Assembly (NCBI GenBank): GCA_039621445.1
Contig: CP154957.1
Location: 22,900,761-22,964,760, forward strand
DNA length: 64,000 nucleotides
Direction: 5' to 3'
Source: Euglena gracilis
Taxonomy: Eukaryota; Euglenida; Euglenophyceae; Euglenales
The position numbers were made by a program, and so were the translations under genes. Under the pieces are notes generated by a model that was given only the letters and a program-made list of their open reading frames with translations, was not told the DNA's origin and searched no databases. How positions within the stretch are numbered: the stretch's first letter is position 1; every line of letters starts with the position of its first letter. Below, piece by piece: positions 23,701-36,400 of the stretch.

Positions 23701-24440
23701 AGCCTGATCTGGAGAGGATCACGGGAGAAGGGGCTGGCTCAAGGGCAAAAAATATGCTATGCCTATAATTTTTTTCTGATCATCCCCGGAAATGGGAAAA
23801 GAAACAAACGCACCGCCAATCAAACGGCGAGGCGGGCCATCCCTCACAGCACGCTCTGGGTGGCCATCCGGGGCCCCACGGGTCTTCCATCCACCTCTCC
23901 ACAGCCATCCTCATTGACCGGCACTGGCTTTGGACATTGTGTGCCACACGCTGCCCACGGAGGGGAGAACGACCTCACTGCCCAGCTGCAGGGCCCTGTC
24001 CATTCCCCAAACGCGTGAAATTGCAGCTTGTCCCTCCACGGATGCCATTTGGATACCAAAATCTCAGCAGCCACCTTCAATTGGGAACCGGCAAGGTTTC
24101 CTACCCCCCCCCCCTCCAGGTTGGCCAGTACCAGGGACCACCCTGACAGGTTCTCCGGCATGACAATTTCCCGGGGGGGGGGCGGTAGGTGCAGTAGGAG
24201 GCTCCATTGGAGGACGCTCTGGAGCATCCTTGAACGTCGTTCGAGGTCGTTCCTCCATGGGGCAGTAAAAGAAAAAAATAAAAAACTCCTTGCCTGCGAC
24301 TCCCTTTTGCTGGGCAAGCCCTTTCGCACGCAACTGCTCGCAAGGCCATAAAATAACAACGTTCTCGATCGTGGTCTTTGGAACCTCCATGCAGCAGGAG
24401 GATGTTCCAGAGCGTCTGGAACATCGTTTGAGGTGGGCAC
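20750..24440. other. No confident gene; dispersed repeats
   Basis: Holds several copies of C/G-run elements (21,840-22,060; 22,400-22,500; 23,330-23,690; 24,105-24,183). Two stretches look slightly coding: + strand 22,687-22,945 (ends CCAG/GTAACC) and - strand about 24,060-23,920 (contains MASVEGQAAISRVWGMD). Neither is recognised. The latter could be a terminal exon of the eIF4G gene. Confidence 0.35.
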
Positions 24441-24446
24441 TCTGGA

Positions 24447-27400
24447 TCATCGTTTTTTGACGGAGGGAGCACGGATGCCTTGGGGGGGGTGCGGACCCCT
24501 CCAACAGGTGGGTCGGACCCCCCCCCTGCTTCGAAATCTTATGGACCAGCAAAGGGCTGGATACCATGCCAAAATTGGCAAAAATAAAAAACACATGATT
24601 TTCCGTTGAATTTCAATAACCCAGTGGACAAAAACAACAAACTGCAAAACGAAATGGTGATGTGCAGGAGATAATCTAAACGTGAACTGAAATCGCACAT
24701 GGAACCTGCATACCAGAGAGCTTTCTCCGTGTACGGTTGCGACATTGCCCTGCCCGTCTCCAGCGGCTTCCTCCTCCTCGCCAACCTCCGCATCGCCATT
24801 CTCGAGGAACATAAGGAAAGACTGCACCTCCTTCAGGGCTTGGTCAGTGCCCCAGCGCGAGTCTCGCTCCCTCCACATATAATACGCGTCTTCCGTAACG
24901 ATTTCCAGTTCATAGAAAACCTGGAAGAAGTTGCACAGCACCCCTGCCTGGAAATTTAATCCAGGCTGTTGTCGCATGTGGGGCAAATAGAACTGTTCAC
25001 ACTGATGCAATGCTGGAAAAAAAAAGTGCTGGCTGGACCCGGTGGGGGGGTCCAGGGGGTGGGTCCTACATGGCTGGCTGGAACCCGAAAACAAGAATGC
25101 ATTTTCCCAACCAAAATTTGGAGGTAAAAATCCAGAAAAAGACCCTCAAAAATGGCATTTTGGTCATTTTGGACCCCCCTTTCCCCCCAAAACTTTACAG
25201 CGTTTTTGCGCCGTAAACTATTTCGGTCCAACAAGCTTCGTTGGGCTGCAAAAACTGAAATTACCACTCAACCCCGGGAGGACCTGGCTGGAAAAAAAGG
25301 TGCTGGCTGGCTGGACCCCCCCCCCCTGCGGTCGGCTTAAGGAATTCCCTGACTCCAACCCCGCCTCTGGGGGGGTCCATCCAGCCAGCAGCCTCAGACC
25401 CCCCCATTGATGGATCATATTTATTTTCAGGCTGCCCTTTGGGCGGCTGGACGGTATGGGATTTATTTTTGCTGTGCAAAAATGTGCCAAAATTGACAAA
25501 AGATGTGTAAAAGGGTTGCCAGGACATAATGGCAAGGGTCAAACCTGCAAAGGTCCAAAAATTGATTCTTTTTTTTGCACAAGTGACAGTTTTGGGGGCC
25601 TTTTTGTAACCCCCCCCCCCCCGAATAGTGCCCCCCCCCCTCGGTTTTCGACCAAAATTCTGAATAGTCCCCCCCCCCGAATAGTAGCCCGCTCCCCGTG
25701 GGTGTGGGGGGTGTGGGGGGTTGTGGGGGGTGTGGGGGTAAATGTCTAGTATGGGCTCCAGTTTTTGCAATACCTCTAAATGAGGGTTGGGTGAGTATAC
25801 GTTTGATGATCAGGGTTCGATATAAAGACAGGTGGGGGGGTGGTCCGGACCCCCCTGCGGGCCAGGAGGGGGGGGGGGGGGGGGGGACACCCCCCCACCT
25901 AAACAGTTGCGCGGTCTGGGTTACCGAAAATTTTTGACCCCCCAAAACGACCCAAAGTGCCATTTTGGGCACTTTTGGGGCAAAAATGTGCCAAAAATGC
26001 AAAAAAATTTCGGCGCAAAGCGCCGGAGGAAAAAATTTTGGGGGGGTCCCGGGAACCCCCCCGAGGGTCGGTCCAGACCCCCCTGGCAGGTGGGGGGGGG
26101 GTGGTCCGGACCCCCCCTGTGGGCCGGGGGGGGGGGGGGGGGTGGGGGGGACACCCCCCCACCTAAACCATGTACGCCCTCCTTATATCAAACCCTGTTC
26201 ATGATCCATCCACAAGAGTAACATTTGCAGCAAATTTGACATGGTTTGGAAAATAGACCCACAAAGAAATTTCTTCGATAATGCTCGGACCCCCTGGTTT
26301 TCGACCACTTTTCCGAACAGTGCCCCCCCCCCCCCCGAATAGAAGCCCCCCCCTCGGTTTTCGACCAACGTTCCGAATAGTAGCCCCTGGGGGCTTCTGT
26401 TCAGGGGGGGTTTAGTTTTGATTTTTTTGGGTACCTGGTTCGACCCCGAACCAGTTCCAGGAAGACCAATAGGGAAGGGGGTCGGCCACCTGTTCCCAGA
26501 CAGCCCAAATTTTCCAGCTTCTGGATTGGTTCCGCAATAGGGGGTCATTAAACAACGCCCTGTTGAGAGCCACAATATTAGTTATGATTCAGCCAATAAC
26601 TTTTTCCAGTTGGCGGGCTGGACCCCCCCCCCCCCCGGGGGGGCATGCTTAAGAGATTCTCTGTGCGGGCTGCATACAATAAACTCACAAAAAACAGGTA
26701 ATTGAAACAACCCATGCAAGGCACCGGTGAATAACAACAGCCTGGGGGGTGAGGCAGCAGAAACGACGGGCTTCCAGCAAGCACTGCAACTCATTCTGAA
26801 GCTTGTCCCGCGGATTTATGTTCTGGGTGTACTTCAGGATGGGCTTGATCAGCTGTTTGTTGAACAGCTCCAAGAAGCGTTGGAACAACTCCCGAGGGTT
26901 CCGTGGTTCCTGCGTGTCCACAAACACATTGGATGCCACACAAAGGCAGGGCTGACCAGATGGCCATTGCTAAATCCTGAAACCCACCCCACCCCCAGCT
27001 CATTGAACAAGCCAATGTTGACCCTGGAAAGCTAGGCTCGATTTTGTAAGTTTCTGGTCTGGGGTGTGATATACATGCAGTGAGAACTCAGTTTGCTCAC
27101 AAAAATGATTGATCCTGAGGCAGAAGCCCTGAAAACAGTTTGAAAAGAGCACTGAAGTCTGAAGTCTGAAGTCTGAAAACAGCACTAAAAACACCCAATA
27201 TGGAAAGAGACATTAAAATGAATGTGGCCCATTTGGCCCACAACTGAAAAAACCGACCGCACCCATAACTTTTTGCAGGAGGGGTGGACTGCTCAGAAAC
27301 GGTGGTACCGTTGCGATCTAATGGTGTTAAATACATGCAGCGGGAAATTAATTTGCCACCAAGGAAGATAGCGACGTTGGCTCTAACCACCTGGGGGTGG

Positions 27401-30400
27401 CAAAAACGATTGACTTTCGGGGGAGGGGTCAAATCGTCTCCAACAGCCAGGGGACCAACAAGCTGGGAAAGCACCCCTCCCAAAATGTTTCCTCAGCCAT
27501 TCCGCTCGCCGCACAATCTCCATCAGAGCCAGGAATCCACCCATCAAACAGCATTTATGCACTTCAGTTTTAGCAAACTCCCAGGACGGGGACATGATCC
27601 GCCCTGGGCAGCTGTACAATATAGTCGGTGCCGCTACTTTAAGCGACACCACCTCGCTGTATGCCACAGAGTCCGGGATGCGGTCCTGGAGCCATTGCAG
27701 CAGATCGTCGCTGGGGAGCTGCGCCTTGAAGGCCCAGTAGATATAGATGGACGGGTCCACCTCCAGCAGCTGATGGTCTTCGAGGATCTTCAGGAACTGG
27801 TCGGGGATATGGGTCCGCTTCGGACGGTGGGGATTCCAGGAGTGAAAAACACTTCAAACAGACACATGTTAACTTTGAGGCAGGATATTCTTAAAAAAAA
27901 ATGCGTCACTGTTTTGAGGTTGCATTCCCCTTGTTCCATATGGTGTGTGAAATTTAGCGGGGCAGGGGGTTTTCACATCTACAGGAGCCAAAAAAAAGAC
28001 CACAAAAAATGCAAAAAAAATCAAGCTGCAAATTTCTTCAGGACCTTCCCCGGGATGCACACTTTTCTATTGGCGAGGCGAAAAATTCACCTTCAGAAAA
28101 TTCTCGAACCGCAAAATCCACACTTGGGCCCGAATTTTACCTAGACCAGACTTTTTGCCAAATTTGTGCAATTTTTTTTTGACTTTTTGGCCAACAAATT
28201 GCATAATTTTAGAGTCATGATGTTCCCAAAATCTGATCAAAATCAAAATACAGCATGGGGAGAAATTCCCCCTCCCAGAGAAAATCGGAATTTGATGGGG
28301 ATAAAAAAGAGCTCAGGAAAAACGCAAATTTGCCTTAACAATGAACATGATGACTGTGAAAACAACAATGAATAAAAAACAAACAAAAAACGCGTTTGAA
28401 TCCCCCCCACACACATAGAGCAGAAATCACCTTTGTTCTTGGTTGCTCAAAACCTTTGTGTCCTTTACCCCCCCAAAAGCAGGTTTCCATTGATGTGACG
28501 AGCATATATCTGCTTGCCATTAATACTCACTTGCAAATACAATCCAGCAATACATCCAATCATCCAAATCCAAACCAAATCATCATGGGAGTATTCAAGA
28601 AGGGAGCAGGAGAAACACCAGAAACATTCACAGGTCTCTCTGGCTTTGTGGCAGCGCTTTCATCCAAATATCAAGCAGGTCCATAATCGATACGTTTGGC
28701 AGTCTTGTCTGTGCAGAACAACTTCAGCAACGCATCGAAATGCCCCGTGCACACGAGGTCAATGGAGTTATTCTCTGCCTTGAGGCGGGTGAACAGCGCC
28801 AGGAAGCAGGGGATGACCTCGTCGCGCTCCACAAACGTGTCGGGGATGCAGAAGTTCAGGTCGCTGAAAGTGAATGCCTCTGCCTGCAGACAACAGACTG
28901 CGAGGTGGGCAAAACAGTCACCGGCAGGCATCGTTTGTTCACAGCCAGGCTTGGACATCAGGTCAAAAGAAACCCCCACCCAAATCTTGCTGCAGCTGGC
29001 CGGACTCCGGGATAAATGCAAGAATCTGATTTTGTGAGCAGGATCTAAAATTCTGCTTGTGGGGCAGGGGAAAACACAAGGCAGGAAGCTTTTGGAGCTT
29101 GCCTGCAACCTTTGGTGGGGGATGAACGGGGGTCGTTGGGCGAACCTTTGGCTTCCGTGGCTTTTGGGTTTTCTTAACCCGCTTCCCCACTTTGTCAACT
29201 TGGGCCATCCTGCCAAAAATAGAAGCCTGGCCCCACAGCCGGGGGTTGTCCTCCAGGCGGCCCAGGTCGATTGCGTCATCGAAAAAGAGGCAGAAGCCAG
29301 CAAAGATGCTGGCAGAGGCCCACAAAGCTGAGACATAATGGATGCAATGAGAGGGAATGGGAGGGAAAGACCCAAACATTCATCGGAAGAATGGGAAACA
29401 AACCCCCCAAATGCAATTTTTGTTTGTTTACAGATCCCAACTGCTCGGCATCATTCACATTAAAAATTGCCTGGGTCTTGCAAACAACTGTGAGCTGGAG
29501 AAGGATCGGTCAAAACATTAACCCCCCCCCTAAATATAAAGCCCCCCCTAAAGGTCTTGAAATCCCGTCTAAATATAAAGCCGGGGGGGGCTTCATATTT
29601 GGGGGGGGTAATTAATATGTATTTTGGGTATTTTTCAACTTTATGGATTTCCTTGTTTTGTTTGTTGTTTCTGGATTTCACCCTCAACCTTCTTGGGACA
29701 AAAAACCGCCACCGGACTTTCTGATTATGCTCCATTGAATGGCAACTCCATTTCCGGTGTGTTTCCCGTCAATTTCCCGAAAATTGTACACGTTGTGCCA
29801 CCGTGCCACCTCTGGCCCGATTCCATGCTGACGGTGTAATCCTTGGCCTTTGAATCCTTGTCCGGCTCGCAGATGAGATGCAGAAGGATTTCAGCCAGGA
29901 GCTTGCGCGTCTCGGCGTGCTTGGCCACGCTGCTGGTGGCGTGCTGGATGGCCTTGTTGAGCAGGTGCTTGTGGTTCTCCGCCCCCACCTGCCGGAAATT
30001 TTCCACCACCAGCCCCGCCATGTCCCCCTCGTTCATCGAGTTCTTGAACTCCTCGATCATGCTGATGGCCGTCTGCTCCAGCGAGTTGTCGTCACCAGCC
30101 ATTCGTTTTATTCCGTTGGTGCAGTGTGAAATCTAAATAAAAAAGATTTTTTGGTGTCGAAAATGAACCACAAATACAAAAAAAAGTGGCGTGATCCACA
30201 AAAATTTCTTGGGTGTCCATAGGTGCACTGCAAATTTGTTCTGGCACCCACGTTCCACCTTGGTGGTTGCACCAAATTAATGCCTGGCCATCGCGCGGCG
30301 GGTCGGCCCGCTGGCCGTCCTGCGACTTGTCGTCCGGCAGCGGGGTGTCCTTGAAGCTGGGCTTCCGCTTCGAGGCCCGGTTCCCGGCAGCGTCGCCTTG

Positions 30401-33400
30401 CTCGGGGGACGTTGGGCTGCTGGCGCCGCGGGCCCGCTCCTCATTGGCGGGCTGGCCAGCTGGCCAGACTGTCTGCGGGTCGCTCCCAGGCCCCTTTTCA
30501 GTAAGGTCGAGGTGATGGGGGGCCTTTGACCCCCCCAGTCAAACTTTAGGGTGGGCGGTGCTTCAACACACCCTCCGGCGCCGCAGGGAAAATTGGCCGG
30601 GTCGGCTTGGGCTCGGACCCAAAGCCGACCTCCAGGGGGCCTTTCCAGCTCTGCCGGGTGGCCCCTGGCGGTCCGTATAGCACTCCCTGTTCCTTGTAAC
30701 ATTCACCACGTGGAACCTCACAAAGAATTGGGATGCCCCGGCCTTCGTCTTTTTCTTTGAGCACTTCTTTTCAACCCAACGTTTCTGCACTGAGCATCCC
30801 CCAAAACACCATTTTCCGGCCATTTTTGAACACTCCCCCCCCCATCTCTGTATCTGGCTCTCTCAATTTTTAAGCTTTTTTTTCACGTTTGTTGTCAAAA
30901 TTTCCTGTGTGGCTGACCCGGGGGGGGGGGTGGAAGCGTGCACACTCTGAACGGATTTTGCAAATTTGGCATTTTCTTTGCAGTTTTTGGCATCGCATTT
31001 TTGAGGTGCCTTGTTGTACTCCCCTGTTTGGGGGGGTGCAACGAAGGACAAATTTCTTTTTTTTTTCGGGCACACCATCACCTTGGCTTGTAAAAAATGT
31101 TTCCACATTCTCCCACAAATGAACTGTCTTCGACATTTTTTAAAATATGCCACGGCATCTTGGCCAAAAAAATTAAATGTATTTGAAGGGTTTTCTTTTC
31201 AGGGCCTCCTGTGAGCAGGCATAGCACAACGCACCCCCTCCTGGGTTGTCAAAAAGAAGCCTGGCCGCCACCTGCCGGGCCGCGGCCGGGAACACCGTAC
31301 TGCTGTGTCTGGTAGGGGTTCATCCCTCGGGGAGGACCCATCCCCCGCCCCATAGCGGGGACGGGGAAATCCTCACCCTTCCCACCCTTGCGCCCGGCAG
31401 GCACGGCAGTTGGCGGCAGCAGGGGTCGTTCAGAGCGCAACACATGAATATATTTATTCCAAAGAGCGTTTGGGGGGGGGGCAAGGTTCGATAAAATGGA
31501 TGGGATGGGATGGAATGGAATGGGGATGGGTCGGACCCCCCCATCTGGTCTAGGGGGGGGGGGGGGCACCTCCCCCCACCTGAACAGTGGCATGGTCCAG
31601 GTGACCGAATTTTTGGATCGGTGCAAAACGCCAGGCCAAAAAATTTTGCTTCCCAAAATGGGAAGAAAATGCCATTGGGCAAAATTTTGTCAAAAATGCA
31701 ATAAACTTCGGCACAAAGCACCGAAAGAAAACAATTGGTCCCAGGAGCCCCCCCCGGGTCGGTCCATACACCTGATTTGTAGAAAACCATTTCCTGGTAA
31801 ATTGGACTTCTGAAAATGTTCACTCAATATTTGGTGCAATCATTCCTGTCTGAATTTGGCTGAGCAAATTGAAAGGTATGCAACAATCTGCGGAAATGCT
31901 GACACATCAAGTGACAATTGTATGCAGCTCCGCCACCATCCATTCCTAAGCTATACTGTTCAATGTGGATTGAAAACCAAACCACAGAACCCATAAAAAA
32001 TGAACATAACCTATAAGCAGTAAGATGGTACAAAATCAGCTTGACAATCAGGATCAAAACAATTTGTCACATCGTTTTGCAAAACTTCCCCTGGGTGTCG
32101 TCGCACCTTTCCCTTTCCCCATCATGGCCGGGGGGGACTTTGCCAGCAGCGCCTCCTGCTTCTCGCGCTGCTTCGCAATCTGCATCTCCAGCTCCGCCAG
32201 CGTCTGCGCCTTCTGCTCCTCCCGGCGCGGGACCCAATTCTCGTTCCGCAGGTCTATGGTGTCCTGCAGCATGAAGCGGATGCGGGAGCGCGGGTGGCGC
32301 TGCTGGAGAGCCTTGATGCGGATGAAGTCAGGGGTTTTCTTTAAGACCAGGGGGGGGCCCCCCCCCCCCCCCCCCCTTCTGGGGCCCCCCCCGGGGGGGG
32401 GGGGGGGGGGCTCGGCCGGAGCCACCCACGAGGCACCTGTAGTCAAGCCCAAAGTTTTCCTGATTTTAGGCCATTTTAGGCCATTTTAAGGTATAGGTGG
32501 GGGTTCTGAAAATCATATTTTTTGATATTTTTGTCCCGAAAACTGTATCATAACATGTGCAAACCTTCTCATATTCAGCTATAACAAATATACATCCGAA
32601 AAAGCATGCAAAATTCATGAACACTAGATGAAAACCATGGGAAACTCAACAAAACTTAATTCATTCCCAAAAAGGAATTCTGAACAGCAAGAATTTACGG
32701 CAGTGAATTTTTTCAGAAAAAAACCGTTGAACAAATATTAAAAGTTTTATTTGCGCTATTTACCAATAACATATTTTATATTCTGTCATATTTTGTTTTT
32801 ATCATATTCAATTTTATCATATTCATATTTTATCATATGCAATTTTATTAATAATATGATTTGAAATGGTCATAATAGTTATTATTAACAATTACATCTA
32901 ATATCAGAACAATTTTTACTTAATATATATTTATTAATTCAATTTCTATATGTCATTATATGTCAACTTCTATATTATATATATATATATATGTATATAT
33001 ATTATTACTAAAATTGTATAAAAACATGTGGTATTTGTATTATAAAATATTACATTAAAAATTGATAATATAAAAATTATGTAAATATAGAAAATATATA
33101 TATATATAAACAAAATTGATAATAATAAAATACCCGCATTAAATACCCATATTAAACATATAGAATTTCTATGATAATAAAATGTCCACTCATAAAAAAT
33201 ATTAAGTTTCCTTAGAAAATTTATTGTTAAATTTATAAATTTATAATAGTACTTGTATTTTCAATTTCAATTGAGATTTTTCCAACATCTTTTACGTTTT
33301 TTTTTTGTATTTTTACCCAAACTTCAAAACTTGCACTGTTTCATTATTTGTGAAACAGGCATCGTTCCGCACCAAAAAAAAAGATGGGAGTAAGAAAAAA

Positions 33401-36400
33401 ATACTTCTGTCCAAACCTTCAAAACTCAGCTACCAAAAGGTTGGGGACTGTGGATTTGAGGACTGATGCTATTATTAGTTGGGATAAAAACATTGTGGGG
33501 TTGTACTCCTCCACCAAATCTACTGTTCGCCGTCCACATTAACAAAAGACACTGAAAGTCATTGCCTGAATGGCTTCAATTGTTCACAAAAAAATATTGT
33601 ACAACAGAATTTTTCCCATTTTAGGCCATTTTAGGCCATTTTAAGCCATTTTAGGGACCCCCACCTATAGGGGGTCAAAAAATCATTTTAGGCCATTTTA
33701 GGCCATTTTAGCTGTAGGTGCCTGCCACCCACCCTACCCTTCCCCCCCCCCCCGGGGGTCGACAAATAAAAAAACCCTGGATGAAGTAGTGGTCCATGTA
33801 GGCCACCGCCTGGGGGCGGTCCAGCTGCTGCCCGACTGTCTTCAGGAGGCGGCACAGCACTTCGATCTCTTCGTCGGATGGCTGGTGGGACTCCTGGGGA
33901 GGGCTTCCGAGGAGAAGGCGCTTGATCACCTGCGAATGAGAAGAAAAAATTTGTATTCTGGGGGTCAACCTTGCTAGGAGCGGTCATTGCAAACGATATG
34001 GACAAATGGAAATAACAACAATTTCAATTGCAAAAAGCCAAATCTGAAAAAACCAGAAGAAAACAAAAAAAAAAAAAAAATGAAAAAAAAAAGAAAAAAA
34101 GAGAAATTTAATTTTAACTGGCCTCTGAAAGCCCAAAAATGCTTAATTGGCCCAAAAATTGCAAAACAAGCGCACACACCTCATGCATGATCTTTTCTGT
34201 CAGCATTTTGCGCTTAAAGAGCTCCCCAATGAACTTGATATTCCCGAGTTGTCGTGCTTTCAATTTCTTTTCATGTTCTGCCTTTTCTTCAGGAGATAAC
34301 CCCTCTGGCACTGGAGGAGGCCCTTCAAACTCCGTCTGACACTTGTTCAGGAGAGCCCTCCGAAAAGATGCATAAGCTGTGCTCTTGGATTCTTCACCTT
34401 CCTTCTTTGTGTGTGTCTGTGCAAACTTTTGCGTTAAATCACGACACACATCAGCGTAGAGGTTGCAGAACAGCTGATGCTGAACAGCACGCTCGAACAC
34501 ACAGTCAATGATCCTACTCAAGAGATTCTGGTTGCTGACGTCGAAATTCAATTCCAGCATGGACTGCATCAATGATTCATATTTCTCTGGAGTGATCTTG
34601 TTCAAAATACCATTGACCTGGGGAAAGAATTGTTGGGTGCAGAAATAGACACCAAACAAAAGTTCGATTAATGAGCACTGGCTTGGATTTCCAAACAGAA
34701 AACTTCCCACCGGAAATTGGTCCCCCAAAACAATTTTTTTGTGTCCATTTGAGGTGAAATTTTTCAAGGACCTTGGGTGAAATCTTGAATTTTGGTAAAC
34801 CATGTCCGAACTTGAAGGGTCGGGGGAAGCCCCCCCCCGCCACCAAAACCCTTCACTCCCTTCATATGAAACCCTGGGGGTCAGGCCTTCTGAAGGGAAA
34901 AGAGCTGCCTCCTACTCCATACCTCCTACTCACTGATATTCTCCCTACCAGAGCTTTTGGGGGGGGTCAATTTTGGGGTCCCAAAATAGAGGAAAACCCT
35001 ATCTCTGGCGGGGTACCCACTCAGCTGGGACCCAACCCCCCCCCTCCCCTGGGGAGGCCGGGGGGGGGGGGTGTTTTGGGTCCTGACTGGATCATTTTTT
35101 AGGCCTCTGAAGCCTTTCGCCCACCCCCTAAACCCAATGCCAGATGAGGGAGGGTTGGAAATGCCTCAGGTGCAACCAATCTTACTGCTCCAAATCGATT
35201 CTTCACCATACAAAGGGGTCAAATGCCAAAAAGCAAATTACTCGCCAAAAAAAAATCAGTCAGTCAACCCTGGGGAATGATGAAAGCTGGATTTCAGCAT
35301 GCCGCACCGCTTTCCATTTGCCTTTTGTTTTCGCCTCTTATTTTTTATTCTTTTTTTCTCTCCTCTTATTAATTTTTTGGAATCTATGACAAACTCTTTT
35401 GGAGATGGGATGAGGTGTAGAGTGGTGAGAGGAGCAGGAAGAATATGCGAAGCCACACCTTTTTCACAATGACCTCAGCTTCATCTGCTGGTCGATATAC
35501 CTTGAAAGGGTTATCAACCCTCCGGGACAAATCCTCCAACACATTGTTGACAGGTAGCTGTGGGTATGTAGAAAATATGGTGCAATGGGGGGGGATAACA
35601 AGACTGTCAAATATGAATGGCTGAACACACATTTAAAACCCATACACCAACATATGCAGAACACATACACCAAAAAAAATGGCCTTTACTGTACTTTCAG
35701 CTCTGGATTGCATGCCAGACATTTTTGACCACACCCAGCTACAAAAAGCCATTGCCCGGCACCAATTCCTGCCCCATCACTGGTTTTTGCGCCAGAATCA
35801 CACCTTGAAATTCAACTTGATTGTACCGAGGGGAGGCAAAACAAATAAATTATTGAAACTTTTGGGGAAACTTTTTTTCCCTTGATGTTGATTGACTGGC
35901 AATCGTTTTTGGTTGATTGTGGAGCCGCATAGCTCGTTCCAAATTCCAAATGAAATTACACCATATACCCAATGTTCTTAAATATTCCTAAACTCAGGGG
36001 GGGAATGGATATCGGAGGCCTTCGGAAAAATTGCGGAAAAATTGCGGAAAAATTGATATCGGGTATACACATTTCTGCTTGGGGGGGCTTAGAAAATTTT
36101 CAATTGTGAGGTTCAGAACACCGCAACACCCATGTCGATGCAGGCAAGCACAAATCAACACGCTTGATGTTCTTTGCGCAGGTGGGACGCACCCAATCCT
36201 GTGACCAGTGGTGCACCTGTGAGAAAAATTGGTAAACTGGGGGGGAACAACAAAAACACTATAGCACACCTGTTGATCCATTTGAAGAATGGCTTGAACT
36301 CATTGCATCTTCCATCTTCGGTGGTGGGGAAAAAATTCTTCAAAAAAATGGTGAAAAATTGCGGAAAAATTGCGGAAATTGCGGAAAAATTGCGGAAATT

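Noticed and set aside
25812-25835. tRNA-like B box (GGTTCGATAT) suggesting a SINE
   Set aside because: No matching A box or tRNA fold; the word is part of an inverted terminal repeat.
27383-27600. Extension of exon 14 (GGFLALMEIVRRAEWL)
   Set aside because: Open frame, but poorer third-position GC, and W2 spacing fits a direct join from 27,610 to 26,941.
29179-29232. GT-AG donor after KVGKR for exon 12
   Set aside because: Phase works, but it adds residues that break the MA3 alignment; the GGC-CAG border does not.
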